A stretch of 7,450 bases of DNA, taken from Candidatus Omnitrophota bacterium (GTDB taxonomy: Bacteria > Omnitrophota > Gorgyraeia > Zapsychrales > Zapsychraceae). The DNA is taken from contig DAOWBD010000047.1 of the NCBI GenBank assembly GCA_030634235.1, forward strand, positions 1 to 7,450, written 5' to 3'. Position numbers and translations under genes: made by a program. The notes beneath the pieces were generated by a model that was not told the DNA's origin, searched no databases, and saw only the letters and a list, made by a program, of their open reading frames with translations. Below are positions 1 through 6,532 of the stretch, in pieces. The stretch's first letter is position 1. Each line of letters opens with the position of its first letter.

Positions 1-2297
1 AAGGCTTCAATAACTTTTTCCGGTGTAAAGGGAAGTTCTTTTAAGCGGATGCCGACGGCATCGTAAATCGCATTAGCAATGGCGGCCGAAGTCGGCAGCA
101 ATGACGCCTCCCCCATGCCCTTGGCGCCAAAGGGCCCTTGCGGATCGTTGGTCTCGATCAGGATCGATTCGATCGGCGGCGTGCCGACGGACCGCGGCAG
201 GCGGTAGTTCGCGAAGTTGCCGTTGGCCGGCCTTCCCTTTTTATCGAACTGTAAATTTTCCATGAACGTGTAGCCGATCCCCATCGCGAGCGACCCTTCA
301 ATCTGCCCCTCGACGGACTGCGGGTTGATCGCCTTGCCGATATCGTGAGCGTCCCACATTTTTAGGATCGTGACCTCGCCGGTATCTGTGTCGACCTCGA
401 CCTCCGCAATCTGCGATTCGAACCCGTAACTTCCGGAAACGTTTCCCTCTCCTGTTCTAAAATCAATGGGAGTGGTTTTGGGATTGTAACTTCCTCGGCC
501 GATGATCTGTTTTCCGTAGTTGAAAGAATAACTTAACTCGACGGCTTCATCGAAAGTCATGATAACGGAATTATCTTTCGTGTTGATCACCTTTTCGGAT
601 TTTATATCAAGCTCAGCAATGGTAAGGTTATGTTCCTTGGCGACAATTTCAAGGATCTGCGTTTTAGCGTCGCGCGCGCCTGCGATGGTTGCGTTGCCGG
701 TAATAAAAGTCACACGGCTGGCGAAACTTCCGGTATCAAAAGGTGTGATCTCGGTGTCGCCGGCTTTGATCTTGATGCGGCTGTAACTGACGCCGAGTTC
801 CTGACAGGCGATCTGCGAAAGTGCGGTGTCGGAACCCTGTCCGGTGTCGGCGGCGCCGGTAAATAAATAGACGGAACCGTCCTCTTCGACCTTGATGATC
901 GAGCCGGCGGATTCATGGGACTTGTACATCTTCGATCCCATTACGTCGGCGGCGATTCCGATACCAAGGCCACGGCGCAGATGTTTTTGCTTTCCTCTTT
1001 TTTCTGACCAGCCGGCGGCTTTGGTGGAACGTTCGATGCATTCTTTAATTCCGTTGGAGGAGATGATCAACTTATTGATAGTGGTCATATTCGGGGTTGT
1101 AATATTTTTCAAGCGGAATTCGACCGGATCCATGCCGATTCCCTCGGCAAGCATGTCCATATGCGACTCGATGGCAAATCCTGCCTGCACGCCGCCAAAG
1201 CCGCGCATCGCGCCGCTTATAGGTGTGTTTGTATACACACGGTAACCGGTAACACGTAAATGCTGGATCTTGTAGACCATAAAAATGCGCATAATAGCAG
1301 CGGCTAGGACGGTTGGCCCGTAGCTGCAATAGGCACCCCCATCGGCAATAACCTCTCCCGTGACGGCGGCGATCGTGCCGTCTTTTTTAACGCCGGATTT
1401 AAGTTTATAGATTATGCTGTGTTTCCGTCGGGACGCGAGGAATTCTTCTTCCCGGTTGTAACATATTTTCACCGGAAGGCCGCCCGCTTTTTTTGACAAC
1501 AGGCAGGCCGAGAAATCCATTGGGAGCATTTCAAGCTTTCCGCCGAACCCGCCGCCGACGGCCATCTTGATGACACGAATGTTGTTTAAGTCCATCTTCA
1601 ATGTTTTGGCGAGTGTCTCGCGGCATTTGAACGGCGCCTGCGTCGACGCCCAGAGCGTGACCTTATTGTTAAACTTTTCCCATTGGGCGACACAGACATG
1701 CGGTTCCATCGCCGCTTGGTGTGCGGCCGGAGCATAAAAAAGATCTTCACGGACATAGTCTGCTTCTTTTAGGGCGCGATCAGAGTTGCCGAAATTGACG
1801 GGGAAGATAACAGCAATATTGTTCAATGATTCATGGATTTGCGGCGCGCCGGGTTTCATCGCCTCTTGGACATCGACGACGTGCGGCAGCACTTCGTACT
1901 TCACGTCGATCAGCTTCAGCGCTTCAAGGGCCGTTTCTTCATTGACGGCAGCGACGGCCCCGATCTCGTCGCCGACATAGCGCACCTTCTCGGACTCGAG
2001 CGCCATCTGATCAATCGTATGCGGGAAGTAAAATTCATTGGACCCGAACTTGATCTCGTCGGTATCTTTGGCGGTAATGACGGCGCGCACTCCGGCCAAG
2101 GCCTCGGCTTTGGAGGTATCAATGCTGATGATCTTTGCGTGTGGGTGCGGGCTGCGGATCATTTTGCCGATGAGCATATTGGCAAAGTTCAGGTCAACGG
2201 CATATTTAGTCTGTCCTGTGACGATGCCTTTACCATCAATACGCGGCATGCTTTTCCCGACGGGATCAAGATATTCTTTATTACTTTGATTTTTCAT
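1..2297 (-). CDS. Xanthine dehydrogenase family protein, molybdopterin-binding (large) subunit, 3' end cut by window edge
   Basis: This is the catalytic molybdenum subunit (CoxL/XdhA-like) of a heterotrimeric hydroxylase that inserts water-derived oxygen into a C-H bond of an N-heterocycle or aldehyde. I translated it from ATG at 2297; it stays open for 765 codons to the left edge. Seen: VGKSMPRIDG start (residues 13-22), the a/b hammerhead domain (about 20-125), AAMEPH and WASTQAP segments, the Moco loop GGGFGGK (248-254), AMRGFGG (363-369), TGQGSDT with Q487, and GAKGMGE ending in the presumed catalytic base E730. The tail ELPFTPEKVIEA is typical of the extreme C-terminus, so few residues are missing. 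By family knowledge R365 and F367 correspond to bovine R912 and F914. The CODH AYxCSFR loop is absent, so it is not CO dehydrogenase. The residue after GGK is L, not the Glu used by mammalian XDH for purines, so the substrate is open. The start overlaps the [2Fe-2S] gene by 17 bases and has only a weak ribosome site; M17 is a less likely alternative. Confidence 0.95.
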   Translation of the reverse strand, partial: MKNQSNKEYLDPVGKSMPRIDGKGIVTGQTKYAVDLNFANMLIGKMIRSPHPHAKIISIDTSKAEALAGVRAVITAKDTDEIKFGSNEFYFPHTIDQMALESEKVRYVGDEIGAVAAVNEETALEALKLIDVKYEVLPHVVDVQEAMKPGAPQIHESLNNIAVIFPVNFGNSDRALKEADYVREDLFYAPAAHQAAMEPHVCVAQWEKFNNKVTLWASTQAPFKCRETLAKTLKMDLNNIRVIKMAVGGGFGGKLEMLPMDFSACLLSKKAGGLPVKICYNREEEFLASRRKHSIIYKLKSGVKKDGTIAAVTGEVIADGGAYCSYGPTVLAAAIMRIFMVYKIQHLRVTGYRVYTNTPISGAMRGFGGVQAGFAIESHMDMLAEGIGMDPVEFRLKNITTPNMTTINKLIISSNGIKECIERSTKAAGWSEKRGKQKHLRRGLGIGIAADVMGSKMYKSHESAGSIIKVEEDGSVYLFTGAADTGQGSDTALSQIACQELGVSYSRIKIKAGDTEITPFDTGSFASRVTFITGNATIAGARDAKTQILEIVAKEHNLTIAELDIKSEKVINTKDNSVIMTFDEAVELSYSFNYGKQIIGRGSYNPKTTPIDFRTGEGNVSGSYGFESQIAEVEVDTDTGEVTILKMWDAHDIGKAINPQSVEGQIEGSLAMGIGYTFMENLQFDKKGRPANGNFANYRLPRSVGTPPIESILIETNDPQGPFGAKGMGEASLLPTSAAIANAIYDAVGIRLKELPFTPEKVIEA

Positions 2298-2754
2298 CGT
2301 TCATTTTCTTGCCGGCTTGTCCGACGGCTTCAAATATTTTTAAGTAACCGGCGCAACGGCATAAATGGCCATCTAAACCTTTTTTAATTTCTTCTAATGA
2401 TGGATCTGTGTTTTTATCAAGAAGGGCTTTTGAGGACATGATCATCCCCGGTATGCAAAAACCGCATTGTACAGCTCCTTTGTCGATAAATGATTTTTGG
2501 ATCGGATGAAGTTCCTCTCCGTCGGCGAGTCCCTCGATCGTCGTGATGTCATCTCCTTCGACGTCACAGGCGAGCGTGATACAGGAAAGGACCGACTTGC
2601 CGTTAATGATGACCGTGCAGGCGCCGCACTCGGAATCATCGCAAGCGGTTTTCGTTCCCGTCAAACCTAAATGGTCGCGCAGAACCTCAAGCAATGTTTC
2701 ATTCCCTTTAAGTTCCAGGCTGTATTTTTTATTGTTGATCGTTAATGTCGTCAT
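2281..2754 (-). CDS. (2Fe-2S)-binding subunit of xanthine dehydrogenase family hydroxylase
   Basis: This 157-aa protein is the small electron-transfer subunit (CoxS/XdhC-like) carrying two [2Fe-2S] clusters between the Mo centre and FAD. The N-terminal plant-ferredoxin-like domain (about 1-75) has cluster ligands C38, C43, C46 and C58 in the standard spacing C-x4-C-x2-C-x11-C. The C-terminal helical domain has QCGFC (C97, C100) and LCRC (C132, C134), the conserved pair that binds the cluster nearest molybdopterin. Length is normal for the family and no ligand is missing. The start ATG at 2754 overlaps the stop of the FAD gene as ATGA. A GGAG at 2759-2762, four bases upstream, supports it. Its own end overlaps the large-subunit start by 17 bases. 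The lysine-rich C-terminal tail (KKMNDEKSK) is unremarkable. The cytoplasmic location is inferred from the lack of a signal peptide. Confidence 0.97.
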   Translation of the reverse strand: MTTLTINNKKYSLELKGNETLLEVLRDHLGLTGTKTACDDSECGACTVIINGKSVLSCITLACDVEGDDITTIEGLADGEELHPIQKSFIDKGAVQCGFCIPGMIMSSKALLDKNTDPSLEEIKKGLDGHLCRCAGYLKIFEAVGQAGKKMNDEKSK

Positions 2755-3599
2755 TTCTCTCCGATGATTTCCGTAAGGGCGTCTTTGATTGCCACGCGGA
2801 ACATGTGTTTTTTATAGTCGCTGCTGCGCACATCATAGATCGCTTCATCTAAATGATTGAGCGCCTCTTGCGCGAGGTTCTTCGACGGGCCGCTTTGATT
2901 GATAAGATCTTCAAGAGCGCGATCGCGCTGGGTGAAGGCGACACAGTTGTTGACCGCGACACGCGTATTTTTAAATTTCTTTCCGTCACGATTTGTTTTA
3001 ATCAGCAAGGATAGTAAAGGAATATCGAGATGCGGGGATTTCTTGACGCGGTGGTAAGTGACCAGTGCTTTGGTATCTTTCTTGATTGCCGCGTGCACAA
3101 AAAGTTTGTCTGTTTTTGCGCCACCAGCGAAAAATTCTTCGGCAGAGACATTCTCCTGTTTCCCGTCCGGCCCCGCAAAACACAGGTCTGCTTCCAATCC
3201 CACCATGACCGCCGGCATTTCGGTCCACGTGTAACGGCAGGTCAGGTTTCCGCCAACGGTAGCCATATTACGGATCTGGCTTGTTCCGATATTCTTCGCG
3301 GCGACTTTAAGGATCTCAGTGTTGCCTGTCAGTAACGGAAAATCAAGGATCTCGGTCATTGTGGTCATGGCCCCAATAACGAGATGATCCCCCTCTTCTT
3401 GGATGCCTTTAAGTTCAGCGACCTTCTTCAGGCTCATGACATGCTCCGGGGTCTTACCTCCCTTTCTTTTCAACCGCTTGAGGTTGTTGAGTAAAAAGGT
3501 CCCCCCTGCCTGGAGCTTGACGTTTCCTAAGCTCGTATAGAGTTCGGCCGCTTCAGAAATTGTCTTTGGTGCATGGAATGTAAATGGATTTAATAACAT
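2751..3599 (-). CDS. FAD-binding subunit (subunit M) of xanthine dehydrogenase family hydroxylase
   Basis: This 282-aa protein is the medium, flavin-carrying subunit (CoxM/XdhB-like), which passes electrons from the [2Fe-2S] clusters to the final acceptor. The N-terminal FAD_binding_5 domain (about 1-165) begins with FTFHAPKTISEAAEL, has the first FAD loop AGGTFLLNNLK (31-41) and the second loop ATVGGNL (113-119), preceded by IGTSQIRNM. The C-terminal part (about 175-280) fits the CO dehydrogenase flavoprotein C-terminal domain, with RVAVNNCVAFTQRD followed by a helical stretch. Two oddities: the usual GGTD is GGTF here (F35), and the segment after GGNL (TCRYTWTEMP) replaces the more common N-x-SPAAD-type loop. 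There is no extra cysteine-rich insertion as in 4-hydroxybenzoyl-CoA reductase. It is the first gene of the hydroxylase operon, 50 bases after the preceding gene. The start at 3599 has a poor Shine-Dalgarno match but fits the family's N-terminus. Confidence 0.94.
   Translation of the reverse strand: MLLNPFTFHAPKTISEAAELYTSLGNVKLQAGGTFLLNNLKRLKRKGGKTPEHVMSLKKVAELKGIQEEGDHLVIGAMTTMTEILDFPLLTGNTEILKVAAKNIGTSQIRNMATVGGNLTCRYTWTEMPAVMVGLEADLCFAGPDGKQENVSAEEFFAGGAKTDKLFVHAAIKKDTKALVTYHRVKKSPHLDIPLLSLLIKTNRDGKKFKNTRVAVNNCVAFTQRDRALEDLINQSGPSKNLAQEALNHLDEAIYDVRSSDYKKHMFRVAIKDALTEIIGEK
2759..2762 (-). promoter_or_regulatory. Ribosome binding site of the [2Fe-2S] subunit gene
   Basis: GGAG on the minus strand sits four bases before the ATG at 2754, within the last codons of the FAD-subunit gene. 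With the ATGA overlap it supports coupled translation of the two subunits. It is the clearest Shine-Dalgarno match in the hydroxylase operon. Confidence 0.65.
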
Positions 3600-3634
3600 T
3601 AGAAGTAGTTAAATTTTACTATATTATTTTCGTT

Positions 3635-3662
3635 AGTATATCAGAAACCTTATTTTTGACAA
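3635..3662 (-). promoter_or_regulatory. Candidate sigma70-type promoter with extended -10, driving the hydroxylase operon
   Basis: On the minus strand TTGTCA (3657-3662) is followed after 16 bases by TATACT (3635-3640), each one mismatch from consensus. A TG one base upstream of the -10 (TGATATACT) gives an extended -10. Transcription would start near 3628, leaving a leader of about 28 bases before the FAD-subunit ATG at 3599. The -35 lies in the last codons of the upstream membrane-protein gene. The rest of the 3600-3649 gap is AT-rich, with a second weaker -10-like TATAGT at 3618-3623 and no clear terminator. No operator could be recognised. Assignment rests on consensus matching alone. Confidence 0.5.
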
Positions 3663-4648
3663 GCTCTAAATAAACCGATTACGGATTGGATAAACATCCA
3701 TAGACCGATAATGGCTCCGGTTACGCCTAAAACGATAAGGCTGATCTTTACGACAAGCAGTGGTGGAGCCTTTAATGATAATACTGTTGTCAGTGCAATA
3801 TACCAGAAGAGCCATCCACAGAAAAGCCTGAGATTGATCATTCTTCCGTCATACGTCAGCGGTTCCTTCTGCTCTTCGTTCTTCGAAATGGACTTAAAAA
3901 TAAGCGCGAGTAAAGCTGCGATGATAATGCTGATCACGATCATCGGCACGACAGGGAAATCCGTCGGCGCGTGCCCGTGGCTTTTGTTCGTTGCATTGAA
4001 CAGAAAATAGATGTAGGCGATGACTGCAAAGGCGATCACTCCGATACGTTCCCAATGGGAAAGGATCACGTCTTTAATGTCCCCGACAAAGCGCAATAAC
4101 AGGACCCATAGAGAGAGGATGATCGCGGAGATGCTCACAAGAGATACGAGAGTCATGATATTCCAGCCTTCGAGGATCAGTTTAGAACTCACGACGGGGA
4201 ACATAATAAACGGAACGAGCAGGAACAAGCGGTCGATCCATTTGTTCGGGGGGATCGGCAAGGGCATATAGAGTACCCTTCTTGCGAAATAGGCCGGCGC
4301 AAGGAACGAGAAGAACGCGTGATAAAAAAGAATGATAAAGGCAATGGGTCCCGGGGCGACACCGAAGATCCTCCACACGTTGGGCTGGGTCCCGTAAAAA
4401 ATAACCTTTGCGACGTATGTTTCAGTGATGATCCCGACCAGGGCGCCGAACAGGTACCAAATCTTAAAGTCCCTGACTTTCCAGCGCATCAGCGCGTCGA
4501 TAAAGATAACATAAAGGAGCCCGTAGGCCAGGTACAACGGATAGGTGACCAATCCGAAGGGGATTTTTGTCGAAACAACTTCCGCCCAGAAAACGCCTAA
4601 GGCGATGAACGTGATATAGAAAACGGCTTTTTTAATGGCGTTGGTCAT
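3650..4648 (-). CDS. Polytopic membrane protein of unknown function, coupled to CPBP protease
   Basis: This 332-aa protein is nearly all hydrophobic, with about ten predicted membrane segments (roughly 8-26, 36-54, 63-85, 100-121, 138-156, 162-185, 198-217, 231-250, 275-293, 300-326). I do not recognise a named family. Polar residues fall inside or next to the first four segments: E23 with S26 and P30, E76 with K81 (TETYVAK), and H110, S114 and P118 (YHAFFSFLAP). This pattern looks like a conserved intramembrane site, but that is inference. A loop around 220-232 contains SHGHAPTDFP. I chose ATG at 4648 because GGAG at 4654-4657 lies five bases upstream, the ATG forms an ATGA overlap with the stop of the protease gene, and the sequence starts with a membrane segment. 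A longer in-frame start at 4717 would add 23 Gly/Arg-rich residues lying wholly within the protease gene. Coupling suggests co-expression with the protease. Confidence 0.85.
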   Translation of the reverse strand: MTNAIKKAVFYITFIALGVFWAEVVSTKIPFGLVTYPLYLAYGLLYVIFIDALMRWKVRDFKIWYLFGALVGIITETYVAKVIFYGTQPNVWRIFGVAPGPIAFIILFYHAFFSFLAPAYFARRVLYMPLPIPPNKWIDRLFLLVPFIMFPVVSSKLILEGWNIMTLVSLVSISAIILSLWVLLLRFVGDIKDVILSHWERIGVIAFAVIAYIYFLFNATNKSHGHAPTDFPVVPMIVISIIIAALLALIFKSISKNEEQKEPLTYDGRMINLRLFCGWLFWYIALTTVLSLKAPPLLVVKISLIVLGVTGAIIGLWMFIQSVIGLFRACQK

Positions 4649-6528
4649 TTCATCTCCGATCCGTTTGGTTCTGCCCCGAAATCCTCCAAAGCGACCTCGA
4701 TAACGGCCGGGTCCCATCCATGCGGAATGATCTCTTTTTTGATCTGATCCGCGGATTTCTGCAGGAACATATCCCTATTCGTATTGAGAAAGGCCTTGAG
4801 GACATCGAGGTTATAGATCTGGTGCTTGTTTAAGTGCCAGCGCAGTTCTCTCTCCTCTACCCTTTTGTTCATAAGAAAGGCAATGGCCCCGATACCCAAG
4901 GGCAGCAACAGGACGGAGATAGAACTGTAAAAATAAAACGGCGTTGACGTTCCGAAGATATAGCCTGCGCTGTTCCAAAAGACGTCAAAAAGATAATGCG
5001 CGACAAGGACCGAGATAAACCCGAACTTTAAATAAACAAATGCCAGGAACAGGCCGAGACAGGTCACTTCGAACCCGCGGAACCAGACGGGAAAAATGGG
5101 ATAGCTGCTGTGGGCGAAACCCCAGACGAGCGAGGTCAGGACAACAATAATGAGAATGTTCGTCTTTCCTCCTCCCGGATTGATCTTATCGAATATTTTC
5201 TTGCCGAGGCCGATCGCGTAAAGCCGGTACATGATTTCTTCGGAGAAGCTCGCCTTGTACCCGAGGGTGAACGCAGCCAGGAATGGCAGGTAGGCCGTCG
5301 AGATATTATCGACCCACTGGTGTTCAACCCAAACGCCCAGGTAGGTTTGTCCGATCTTGAAAAGGAACGACTGCATTCCTAACATAATGATGCAGACAAA
5401 ATAGCCCAAGACGATGGATTCGGCGACGTGCCGCGAAGCGAATGTCGAACGGATATAATGAAGGAACGATCCCGGTTTTTTCTTCGCGGAAGTTTCATAA
5501 TGCAATAATTCGCCGGAAAGGCTCGGGATCAGCATCGTGATTGTTATGAACAATGCGCCGATGATCATATTGATCCCGTTGCGCCATAAATAGGGGTTAA
5601 ACGCAAGTGTTGTTTTATAGGAGAACAGGATGCTTTCGAACTGGTTAAAGCCGGCCAGTAATGACAGGATGAACGAAATTGCCACGATGTTGATATAGAA
5701 CCTTTTTGTCGTGTGCATGGCCAGATGGTTTTGGCGCGTAATGATCAGGAAAATACCGTAGGTGAACAGGGCCATGATCAGGATCTTGATAACGACCAGG
5801 ATGTTGCGACTTAAGTCTTTGCGGCTGTGCATGTCGCGGCTGAATTGGTTGGGGATCAAAAAAACGTTTTTGGAGAAGGCCAGAAGCTCATCGCCGGTGA
5901 CCTTTGCCTTTGTGAGGAGTTTTCCCGTTCCGGTGTTAGTCTCCTCGCTCCAGGGGATGTTGACGCTGTTCTTCTGCCAACTGAAAAAGAAATCGGACCG
6001 GTTATCGCGGTGGATCGCGTAGTTTCTGCGCAGAGTACATTCGTCGGGGTTGAAGCCCTTGAACTTGCGTTTCAGGAATTCTTTGGCCTGCGTGCGAGCC
6101 TCGTCCCTTTTGATCTTGCGCCTGGCGTCATTGTTATCAATGGTATGTAAGAAACCGAGGATCTCACCCGTCGATGAACTGACTTCGACAAGATATTCCT
6201 CCTTGGTATCCTCCTTGAAGAAACGGATGAGCCAGTAGAACAGGTCAAAATCATGGTCCTTGATGAATTTAGCCAGGCCCTCGAATCCGACCGTTTTTTG
6301 CAGGTAACGGTTTGTTCCCCGGTCCATGCTGAAGATGGTGGCTCTTTGAAAGCTTTCGACGTCGACGCGATTGTTTTTGAGATAGTTTACGGCGATGTTC
6401 GTCGCTTTGGTGCGGTCGACAGAAAAGTTGGCGATGGCGAGTTGCGGATAGCTGAATTTGAACCAGACAGCAATACTGATGATGGAAAGAAAGAAAAAGG
6501 TTGTCCAGGTAATGCGGTTAAGTTTCAT
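4645..6528 (-). CDS. CPBP family intramembrane metalloprotease with N-terminal ectodomain and C-terminal helical tail
   Basis: This 627-aa membrane protein is a CPBP (CAAX protease/bacteriocin-processing, Abi) family protein, presumed to be a metal-dependent glutamyl peptidase cutting within the membrane. Visible motifs are EExxxR at E430-E431-R435 (SEEIMYR), WGFAH with H473, and HYLFD with H511 and D515, where many members have Asn. About nine to ten membrane segments are present: an N-terminal anchor (9-27), then segments from about 241 to 555. Residues about 30-238 form a soluble region, probably outside the membrane. It shows two PepSY-like halves: helices such as ATNIAVNYLKNN followed by YLVEVSSSTGEILGF (about 110-124), then ARTQAKEFLKRKF (about 145) followed by FFFSWQK (about 180). 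A cytosolic tail (about 560-627) ends in an amphipathic helical unit (QIKKEIIPHGW, 595-605). Typical CPBP domains are only 200-300 aa, so the extra domains make it large. It begins 4 bases after the HEAT-like gene. The substrate is unknown. Confidence 0.9.
   Translation of the reverse strand: MKLNRITWTTFFFLSIISIAVWFKFSYPQLAIANFSVDRTKATNIAVNYLKNNRVDVESFQRATIFSMDRGTNRYLQKTVGFEGLAKFIKDHDFDLFYWLIRFFKEDTKEEYLVEVSSSTGEILGFLHTIDNNDARRKIKRDEARTQAKEFLKRKFKGFNPDECTLRRNYAIHRDNRSDFFFSWQKNSVNIPWSEETNTGTGKLLTKAKVTGDELLAFSKNVFLIPNQFSRDMHSRKDLSRNILVVIKILIMALFTYGIFLIITRQNHLAMHTTKRFYINIVAISFILSLLAGFNQFESILFSYKTTLAFNPYLWRNGINMIIGALFITITMLIPSLSGELLHYETSAKKKPGSFLHYIRSTFASRHVAESIVLGYFVCIIMLGMQSFLFKIGQTYLGVWVEHQWVDNISTAYLPFLAAFTLGYKASFSEEIMYRLYAIGLGKKIFDKINPGGGKTNILIIVVLTSLVWGFAHSSYPIFPVWFRGFEVTCLGLFLAFVYLKFGFISVLVAHYLFDVFWNSAGYIFGTSTPFYFYSSISVLLLPLGIGAIAFLMNKRVEERELRWHLNKHQIYNLDVLKAFLNTNRDMFLQKSADQIKKEIIPHGWDPAVIEVALEDFGAEPNGSEMK
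4654..4657 (-). promoter_or_regulatory. Ribosome binding site deciding the start of the 332-aa membrane protein
   Basis: GGAG on the minus strand lies five bases before the ATG at 4648 and inside the last codons of the protease gene. It favours this ATG over the longer in-frame start at 4717. Together with the ATGA stop/start overlap it indicates translational coupling. Confidence 0.7.
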
Positions 6529-6532
6529 GCGC

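Noticed and set aside
892..1245. Plus-strand open frame of 117 aa
   Set aside because: It lies wholly opposite the conserved AMRGFGG and central region of the large subunit; a shadow frame.
1..2297. Aerobic CO dehydrogenase large subunit
   Set aside because: Gene order (FAD, [2Fe-2S], Mo) is like coxMSL, but the AYxCSFR active-site loop is replaced by AMRGFGG, the hydroxylase form.
1833..2387. Plus-strand open frame of 184 aa opposite the hydroxylase genes
   Set aside because: It is antisense to the clear large-subunit and [2Fe-2S] coding regions, has no recognisable domain, and its composition (many D, G, H, F) is that of a shadow of a biased coding frame.
2751..3599. 4-hydroxybenzoyl-CoA reductase type FAD subunit
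   Set aside because: That family carries an extra cysteine-rich insertion for a [4Fe-4S] cluster; this 282-aa protein has no such insertion after ATVGGNL.
3600..3649. Possible terminator hairpin in the gap (TACTA and TAGTA arms)
   Set aside because: The arms are only five AT-rich base pairs with a long loop and no following T run on the transcribed strand, so it is too weak to call.
4649..4717. Longer N-terminus for the 332-aa membrane protein starting at 4717
   Set aside because: The extra 23 residues are Gly/Arg-rich, lie entirely within the protease coding region, and the downstream ATG at 4648 has a good GGAG and the ATGA overlap.
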